DNA of 14,930 bases from Candidatus Cloacimonadota bacterium. GTDB lineage: Bacteria > Cloacimonadota > Cloacimonadia > Cloacimonadales > Cloacimonadaceae. A model generated the notes under the pieces. It saw only the letters and a program-made list of their open reading frames with translations. It made no database searches and was not told the DNA's origin. Numbering within the stretch: the first letter of the stretch is position 1; each line of letters begins with the position of its first letter. The stretch is from the NCBI GenBank assembly GCA_023392795.1, contig JAEWNJ010000117.1:1-14930 (forward strand), read 5' to 3'. Of the stretch, positions 1 through 4,745 are shown one piece after another. Position numbers and translations under genes: made by a program.

Positions 1-55
1 CCACGGAAGAGGATTCCAGGAGAGTGGCAAGTGGGCGGAATGCCAGCGTTAGGAT

Positions 56-131
56 TGCAGGCGTCCCCGCCTGCATAAGCAGCATTTGCTGCTTACCTTT
101 CGCCTGAGACGCTTCTGCTTATGCCCCGGGG
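56..131. repeat. Nested inverted-repeat element in gene-free left end
   Basis: Bases 1-204 carry no supportable intact gene. They hold a stack of perfect palindromes. TGCAGGCG at 56-63 pairs with CGCCTGCA at 68-75 around a 4-base loop. TAAGCAGC at 76-83 pairs with GCTGCTTA at 88-95 around ATTT. GCATAAGCAG at 73-82 also pairs perfectly with CTGCTTATGC at 115-124, which would exclude the second hairpin. CCCCGGGG (124-131) is self-complementary, and CGCCTG recurs at 68 and 101. Frame 1 is open from base 1 to a TAA at 76-78, but its short peptide looks like read-through of repeat rather than a gene. The density of arms suggests a folded dispersed intergenic element. It lies downstream of the minus-strand ATPase gene and could act as its 3' structure, but no U-tract follows, so a terminator role is not claimed. 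Confidence 0.5.
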
Positions 132-204
132 ATATACGTCCACAGGCTTGAGAGTGGTTCACAAGTTCTCGCCAGGAAAGTCCTTCGCCTGGATTAACTC
201 CCGG

Positions 205-1527
205 TTATTGATAGCTTTTTCCCAAGTCCTCCAGACTCAGATAGCGATATTCAAACTTGTAATCCGGATACTGGACCCGAAGCTTTCTTGCTTTATGAAC
301 AAGTTGATCCTTGCGGATATTTTTCTTTTGTAGCTTCACCTCCGCAAGCACCATCAGTTTGGCCGCGTCGTTCACCGCCACCAGATCGATCTCGTTTGTG
401 AAACCGCTCTCCCAGTAGGAACCCACCCGGTTGTATTCTCCGCTTTGCATGTAAATGTCCGCAAACAGCCGTTCCAACCAATAACCGGCAAACTGAGAAT
501 ACTGCTCCTGGTAGCGGTCTTTCAGATATTGAATGTTGGAGCTTTCCATGGCACTGCGGTATCGGTAGAAAAACGCAAACCAGAAAGCCAGGAAGGGATC
601 GTCCAGTTTGTACTTCACCGATCTGCTGCCCGGCCTGGCATTGAAGGGCCGGTATTGGGTAATCAGGCTGTAATCCTTTTCCAGGCGTTCCAGATGACCA
701 CCCACTCCGCTTTGCAGGATGGATTCAATCTCCACCCTGGAGGTCTTACCGCTGGCGATCAGCTCCAGGATTGAGAAATAGACTCCATAGTCTCTGCCAA
801 ACTCCTCTATCAATAGATTTTTTCCCTCATCGGCAAAAACGGAATAGGCGCTGAAGATATAATCTATTGCACTATCCTCACTCAATGATCGCGTGTCTCT
901 CAATATCTCAAGATAGCGAGGTATTGCCCCGCTGACTATGTAGGCGGCCAGCAGGTTTTCAGCGGAGAAGACCTCTTCTTCCCTCAAAATCTGGACCAGA
1001 GTCGAGATCGGAAAGGCTTTGAGCTTGATCATCAGATCGGCCCGGCCATATAGAGGCTGCTCATACTCCATAAAAATCCTGTGCATCATGGAATATACCG
1101 AACCAGATACGATCACATGCAGATGACTGCTGTGCTTGCGAGTGTCCCAAAGATTCTGGAAGTCGGCAAAGAAGTTCGGATTTACCTGTAGCAGCTCCTG
1201 AAACTCGTCTATCACTACGATCAATTCACGCTGCTCCCCCAGATCAAAGAGCAGCCTGAAAATGTCTATCAACCGTGTGATTCTGCCATAGCTGCGCTGC
1301 TGGAAAAGCTCTTCAATATAACCCATAAACTCGTCACAGAGCACTTCTTCGCTCTTGCGTGAGATAAATAGGTACAGATTGCTGCGTTCTTCACAAAACT
1401 GCCGGATCAATCTGGTTTTGCCGATCCTGCGTCTGCCGGTCACAACCGTCAGACAGGAAGAGCTACTAATCTGCTCATGCACCTTCTGAAGCGCGTTGAG
1501 CTCTTGTTCGCGATCATAGAAACGCAT
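205..1527 (-). CDS. DUF234-type ATP-binding protein (AAA ATPase with C-terminal PD-(D/E)XK-like domain)
   Basis: A 440-residue P-loop ATPase of the archaeal-ATPase/DUF234 family, widespread in archaea and anaerobic bacteria and without an assigned cellular role. Walker A is GRRRIGKT at residues 31-38. Walker B is LIVVIDEF with D107 and E108. A sensor-like SGS sits at 141-143. A winged-helix-like stretch follows (about 245-300). The C-terminal DUF234 region (about 300-440) carries E352, D381 in NEIDLV and E396-x-K398, the pattern of a PD-(D/E)XK nuclease-like fold. Whether it cuts nucleic acid is unknown. The length is normal for the family. The ATG at 1527 places the conserved FYDRExEL opening at residue 3, typical of the family, but no Shine-Dalgarno precedes it. 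The gene appears to be its own transcription unit, 222 bases downstream of the response regulator. The family is confident; the function is unknown. Confidence 0.9.
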   Translation of the reverse strand: MRFYDREQELNALQKVHEQISSSSCLTVVTGRRRIGKTRLIRQFCEERSNLYLFISRKSEEVLCDEFMGYIEELFQQRSYGRITRLIDIFRLLFDLGEQRELIVVIDEFQELLQVNPNFFADFQNLWDTRKHSSHLHVIVSGSVYSMMHRIFMEYEQPLYGRADLMIKLKAFPISTLVQILREEEVFSAENLLAAYIVSGAIPRYLEILRDTRSLSEDSAIDYIFSAYSVFADEGKNLLIEEFGRDYGVYFSILELIASGKTSRVEIESILQSGVGGHLERLEKDYSLITQYRPFNARPGSRSVKYKLDDPFLAFWFAFFYRYRSAMESSNIQYLKDRYQEQYSQFAGYWLERLFADIYMQSGEYNRVGSYWESGFTNEIDLVAVNDAAKLMVLAEVKLQKKNIRKDQLVHKARKLRVQYPDYKFEYRYLSLEDLGKSYQ

Positions 1528-1530
1528 ATT

Positions 1531-1559
1531 GTAACCACCGTTACAGTAATAATGGTTAC
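1531..1559. promoter_or_regulatory. Putative operator: repeated GTAAC/GTTAC half-sites
   Basis: GTAACC at 1531-1536 and GGTTAC at 1554-1559 form a perfect 6-bp inverted repeat. Inside it, GTTAC at 1540-1544 makes a second inverted repeat with GTAAC at 1531-1535 (4-base spacer) and a direct repeat with GTTAC at 1555-1559 (15-base step). GTAAT at 1546 is an imperfect fourth copy. The block fills the space between the candidate -10 and the ATPase start codon, the position expected of a repressor site. It could also form a hairpin in the mRNA that occludes the start. The regulator is not identified. Confidence 0.4.
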
Positions 1560-1588
1560 GATAAACTCCGAAGCTCTGCTTCTGTCAA
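1560..1588 (-). promoter_or_regulatory. Candidate promoter of the DUF234 ATPase gene
   Basis: On the minus strand a perfect TTGACA (1588-1583) is followed after 17 bases by TTTATC (1565-1560), a weak -10 match. The predicted transcript starts near 1553, about 25 bases before the ATG at 1527. The -35 also lies inside a TCAAGG...CCTTGA inverted repeat. The -35 is convincing; the -10 is not, so an activator or alternative sigma factor is possible. Confidence 0.4.
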
Positions 1589-1618
1589 GGTCTTTTTCCC
1601 GCCTTGATAGAAAGTAAC

Positions 1619-1638
1619 ACCCACAATTGCAAGTGGGT
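1619..1638 (-). terminator. Possible weak terminator hairpin after the response regulator gene
   Basis: ACCCAC (1619-1624) pairs with GTGGGT (1633-1638) around an 8-base loop that itself contains the palindrome TTGCAA. On the minus strand, about 110 bases past the response regulator stop, the hairpin is followed by a T-rich but interrupted stretch. That makes it a poor intrinsic terminator. It may instead be a regulatory hairpin upstream of the ATPase promoter. Confidence 0.25.
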
Positions 1639-1749
1639 ATCACCTAACACAGTGCTTGCAAACCCCCACATAAATCAAACACGATATTCATATAAAAGCT
1701 GAGAGGGCTTGGCGAGTCCGAGAAATCAGTGCCCAGAGCTTCGCATCAT

Positions 1750-2844
1750 TCAGGCCCCATAGCTAAGATCCTGCGTCACCAGGTCTCTGATCATTTTGGG
1801 GGTCTTCAATACCTGAAACACCTGCATCTGGCATTTAAAGAGTGCTTCTGCCACCAGAGGATCAAACTGCGCTCCCTTGTGCCGAAGTACCTCCTGCACC
1901 GCTTCCGCATAATCCAGTTTGTCCCGGTAGTAACGTTTACTGGTCATGGCATCAAAGCTGTCGGCGACGGCAACGATGCTTGTGAGCGGGTGGATCTTCA
2001 GATGATCTATGCCATTGGGATAACCGCTGCCATTGTACCATTCATGGTGTTGGAGGATGATCTCACTCACCGTTTTGGGTAGTCCGATGGGATCGATGAT
2101 CTTGGCGCCGATGATGGGGTGCTGTTTCATGCTGTCATACTCAGTGGGAGTGAGGTTTTGATCCTTCTTCAGCACCGTACTGGTGATGCCGATTTTCCCC
2201 AGATCGTGCAGCAAGGCTCCGATGCGCAGTACATGCATATCGTCGGCGCTGGCTTCCAGGGCTTGTCCCAGCAGCAATGAAATGGCGGTCACGCGTTCGG
2301 AATGACCTCGGGTATAGATGTCATTCACTTCTATGGCGTTCACCATGGCGCGGATGGTGTTCAAATAGCTCTTTTCCAGCATCATCCGGGCTTGATTCAG
2401 TTCATGAGTGCGGAGTTCCACCAAGCTTTCCAGATGATTCTTGTACTGCTCATTCTGTACCATCAAATCGTGTTTCTGCACTGCTTGATTCACGATATTG
2501 TGCAGGGTGGTAAGAGAGAATGGCTTGTGCAGAAAGTCGTAAACCCCGTTATGGATGGCTTGCAGCATGATCTCTTTCTGGCTTTCTCCCGTGATCAATA
2601 CCACAGGAATATTGGGGCGATTTGCATTTATCCATGCCAGCAATTCCAATCCGCTCATACGGGGCATCATCACATCAGCGATCACCACGCTGAAATCCTG
2701 GGTGTTCAGCTCTTCCATGCCGCTAAAGGCATCGGCACAGCATACAGGCCGGTATATCCCGCTGTTATTCAGGCTCAGACGCAGACAATCCAGGACTGCC
2801 GGATCGTCATCGATTACCAGTACGTTCGTTCTTGGTTTATTCAA
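1750..2844 (-). CDS. Response regulator: REC receiver + HD-GYP domain (putative cyclic-di-GMP phosphodiesterase, RpfG-like)
   Basis: A 364-residue cytoplasmic two-component output protein. The REC domain spans residues 7-122, with the acidic pocket D12-D13, phosphoacceptor D57 in IADVMMP, T85 and K107. A coiled linker with heptad-like spacing follows (about 125-165). The HD-GYP domain (about 165-340) carries HSERV at 181, HDLGKIG at 213-219 and HHEWYNGSGYP at 266-276. HD-GYP proteins of this build hydrolyse cyclic-di-GMP; activity here is inferred. The start is TTG at 2844-2842. It overlaps the SRAP stop as TTGA and has GGAG five bases upstream. No ATG or GTG lies early enough to keep the first beta strand (VLVIDDDP), so the rare start is well supported. 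It is translationally coupled to the SRAP gene. No sensor kinase is encoded in the window. Confidence 0.93.
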   Translation of the reverse strand: MNKPRTNVLVIDDDPAVLDCLRLSLNNSGIYRPVCCADAFSGMEELNTQDFSVVIADVMMPRMSGLELLAWINANRPNIPVVLITGESQKEIMLQAIHNGVYDFLHKPFSLTTLHNIVNQAVQKHDLMVQNEQYKNHLESLVELRTHELNQARMMLEKSYLNTIRAMVNAIEVNDIYTRGHSERVTAISLLLGQALEASADDMHVLRIGALLHDLGKIGITSTVLKKDQNLTPTEYDSMKQHPIIGAKIIDPIGLPKTVSEIILQHHEWYNGSGYPNGIDHLKIHPLTSIVAVADSFDAMTSKRYYRDKLDYAEAVQEVLRHKGAQFDPLVAEALFKCQMQVFQVLKTPKMIRDLVTQDLSYGA

Positions 2845-3533
2845 AAAATCTCCATTTGGGCTTCGGGAAGTACTCTCTGTATCAGGGAAGCTTTATTGAT
2901 TCCGACTCTATTGACCTCACGGCTTACGGGATGGGCTTTCAGGCTATCCTCTGCCGCGGGATTCAGCAGCGCGCGCAGATTGGTTAAATCCTGATTGCGC
3001 GGATCCAGGAAGCTGTCGATATCACTGCCGTTCATCACCAGAGGCATCCTGGAGTGCAAGGCGGACATGAAGCCATTCGCGGCAGTAGTGATGATGCCCA
3101 GAGAGGGTAAGTAGCTACCGTCATTGGATTCCCATACGTCATAGATCCCGCCCAACAGCAGTAAGTCATCTTGCGCAGAATAAATGAAATGAGGTGTTTT
3201 ATCGCTTTGCCGCCATTCATAAAAGCCATTGACGGGGATGATGGCGCGCCGCCGGATAAAAGATGCCTTGAATGATGGCTTTTCATGGATGCTTTCGGCG
3301 CGCACGTTTATCAGCGCTGTTTTGGGGATTTCTTTCATCCAGGAAGGAACCAAACCCCAGCGGAAAAAGCCCGTGTAGCGCAGCTCATCCTTGGCCACAA
3401 TGGCCATCACAGTATTGGTGGGAGCCACATTGTATGACAGCTCGAGTTGATCCGAAGTGATGTGTACGCGCAGTTCCTTCGCCAGTTTTTGTAACTGGTC
3501 GTGAATAATCACCTGGGCAAATCTTCCGCACAT
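2841..3533 (-). CDS. SRAP-family abasic-site DNA-protein crosslink protein (YedK/HMCES-like)
   Basis: A 230-residue SOS response-associated peptidase (SRAP) protein. The family bonds covalently to abasic sites in single-stranded DNA through the amino-terminal cysteine and so shields stalled replication forks. Every hallmark residue is present: C2 in MCGRF (exposed after Met removal), the YNVAPT segment at 34-39, N76 in INVRAES, E106 in GFYEW and H160 in ALHSRMP. These match C2, N75, E105 and H160 of E. coli YedK. The length is typical. The start is fixed because Cys must be residue 2. The stop overlaps the TTG start of the HD-GYP response regulator, so the two are co-translated. Divergent to it, less than 100 bases away, is endonuclease III, which also acts on damaged bases and abasic sites. 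Confidence 0.95.
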   Translation of the reverse strand: MCGRFAQVIIHDQLQKLAKELRVHITSDQLELSYNVAPTNTVMAIVAKDELRYTGFFRWGLVPSWMKEIPKTALINVRAESIHEKPSFKASFIRRRAIIPVNGFYEWRQSDKTPHFIYSAQDDLLLLGGIYDVWESNDGSYLPSLGIITTAANGFMSALHSRMPLVMNGSDIDSFLDPRNQDLTNLRALLNPAAEDSLKAHPVSREVNRVGINKASLIQRVLPEAQMEIF

Positions 3534-3540
3534 GTACTGT

Positions 3541-3546
3541 ATTATC
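3541..3546 (-). promoter_or_regulatory. Candidate -10 box for the SRAP gene, implying a near-leaderless mRNA
   Basis: On the minus strand GATAAT (5 of 6 to consensus) ends seven bases before the ATG at 3533. Transcription would then start at or within a base or two of the start codon, and no Shine-Dalgarno is present at a normal distance. The corresponding -35 region (TTCTTT) is poor. Confidence 0.35.
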
Positions 3547-3554
3547 CTTTGAAG

Positions 3555-3582
3555 TTGACAGGAAAAGAAAGGCGTGAATCAT
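3555..3582 (+). promoter_or_regulatory. Candidate nth promoter
   Basis: A perfect TTGACA at 3555-3560 is followed after 16 bases by AATCAT at 3577-3582 (4 of 6 matches). It predicts a start near 3589. That lies downstream of the ATG at 3581, so it supports translation from the ATG at 3629. It sits back-to-back with the SRAP promoter candidate, so SRAP and nth probably share one bidirectional control region. Confidence 0.4.
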
Positions 3583-3628
3583 GGCAAGTATATTTTTTAT
3601 GGTCCCAATGGGCGAAAATGGAGTAGAC

Positions 3629-4273
3629 ATGACAAATGGTGATATCGACCGGGTAATGACCCTGCTGGGCAAGCATTTCAAGGAAGTGAAGACCCCAATC
3701 GTGGATCTGATCCAGGCTACCACGCAGGATCCCTTCAAGGTTCTGGTGGGCACGATCCTGAGCGCGAGAACCAAAGATGAGACCACCGCTGCAGCCGTAA
3801 ACCGGCTATTCGCGAGGATTTCCAACGCCGAAGAATTGAAGGCTCTGCAGGTGGAGGAGATCAGTAAGCTCATCTACCCCGTGGGATTCTTTAATGCCAA
3901 AGCTAAACACCTCAGCGAGTTACCTGCAGCCTTGGAACGTGACTTTGACGGCAAAGTCCCCTCGGAAATTGACGACTTGCTGAGGCTCCCGGGAGTGGGA
4001 CGAAAAACTGCCAATCTGGTGAGGGCGGTGGGATTCTCGCTGCCAGCCATCTGTGTGGACGTCCATGTCCACCGGATCTGCAACCGCTGGGGATACATCA
4101 GTACCAGTACTCCTTTGGAAAGCGAAATGGCCCTGAGAGCTAAACTGCCTGAGCGGCATTGGCTAAACATAAATTCTTATGTAGTGGCGTTTGGGCAAAA
4201 TCTCTGCACTCCACGCAAGCCGCAGTGTGATAAATGTCCTATCCATCAATACTGTAAACGAGTAGGATTGTAA
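3629..4273 (+). CDS. nth: Endonuclease III (DNA glycosylase/AP lyase)
   Basis: A base-excision repair enzyme that removes oxidised pyrimidines and nicks the resulting abasic site. From the chosen start it has 214 residues, very near the 211 of E. coli Nth. The helix-hairpin-helix LPGVGRKTA (120-128) contains catalytic lysine K126. The catalytic aspartate is D144 in VDVHVHRICNR. The [4Fe-4S] cluster ligands are C193, C200, C203 and C209, with the canonical C-x6-C-x2-C-x5-C spacing. The ATG at 3629 is preferred because GGAG lies five bases upstream, the protein then opens like other Nth proteins, and the candidate promoter sits across the alternative ATG at 3581, which would add 16 residues. 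It is divergent from the SRAP gene, a functionally related neighbour. Confidence 0.95.
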   Translation: MTNGDIDRVMTLLGKHFKEVKTPIVDLIQATTQDPFKVLVGTILSARTKDETTAAAVNRLFARISNAEELKALQVEEISKLIYPVGFFNAKAKHLSELPAALERDFDGKVPSEIDDLLRLPGVGRKTANLVRAVGFSLPAICVDVHVHRICNRWGYISTSTPLESEMALRAKLPERHWLNINSYVVAFGQNLCTPRKPQCDKCPIHQYCKRVGL

Positions 4274-4392
4274 AGCTATCGAGCCGGTTGCTCCGGTCAG
4301 ATACTTATCTAAATGCTGTATCGCGGTAGTGAAAACTCCGCTTGCCGATGGCAGTGCCAATGCTTAGCTTATCCGATAGGGGAGATCAACAA

Positions 4393-4698
4393 ATGTGTGT
4401 TTTTTGCGATATTCAGGCCGATAAAAAAGTGCAGGAAAACGAGCATTTCTTCGCCATTTATGATACACGTCCGGTAAGTCGCGGACATATCCTGATAATC
4501 TCCAAACGGCACGTGGAATCCTTCTTTGACCTTACTGATGACGAAGGCCCGTCCCTGCTGGAAATGAGTAATACATGCCGCAGAATGTTGGAGGACAAGT
4601 TTGGTCCCACCGGTTATAATATTGCCATAAACAATGGGCGTAGTGCGGGGCAGACGATATCTCACTTCCATCTGCATATCATCCCTCGCTACGGTTAA
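4393..4698 (+). CDS. HIT-family nucleotide-binding/hydrolase protein, C-terminally short
   Basis: A 101-residue histidine triad protein. The family hydrolyses nucleotide phosphoramidates or dinucleotide polyphosphates. C2 and C5 (MCVFCDI) match the usual zinc-binding start. RGHILIISKRH lies at 30-40, and the catalytic triad H91-x-H93-x-H95 is followed by IIPRYG. The ATG at 4393 has GGGGAG eight bases upstream and puts the conserved MCxFC at the N-terminus; an in-frame ATG at 4342 would add 17 atypical residues. The oddity is at the other end. Most homologues continue past IPRY with a basic, glycine-rich tail, but here a TAA follows the glycine. The other two frames show no remnant of such a tail. 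It may be a short functional form or a truncated one. The 119 bases between nth and this gene hold only a small palindrome (TGGCA/TGCCA, 4349-4359). Confidence 0.88.
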   Translation: MCVFCDIQADKKVQENEHFFAIYDTRPVSRGHILIISKRHVESFFDLTDDEGPSLLEMSNTCRRMLEDKFGPTGYNIAINNGRSAGQTISHFHLHIIPRYG

Positions 4699-4745
4699 TC
4701 TGGTATAGCTTACTTACTTATTTATTCCCCTCATAGGAGGTCGCC

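Noticed and set aside
121..333. 70-codon plus-strand open frame at the left end
   Set aside because: It starts inside the hairpin element, overlaps the ATPase 3' end and shows no ribosome site or family resemblance.
2302..2994. 230-codon plus-strand open frame
   Set aside because: It lies antisense to the HD-GYP response regulator and the SRAP end, both with clear catalytic motifs. Its translation resembles no protein.
3535..3542. TACTGTAT next to the SRAP start, resembling half of an E. coli LexA box
   Set aside because: The second half-site is missing, and the LexA box of this lineage is unknown. One half-site is expected by chance.
4710..4725. TTAC/TTAT tetranucleotide run upstream of the protease ribosome site
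   Set aside because: It has only four units of two types, too short to call a phase-variable repeat.
4686..4745. Frameshifted HIT tail
   Set aside because: The two alternative frames after the stop encode nothing like the usual HIT C-terminus, so a simple frameshift does not explain the short protein.
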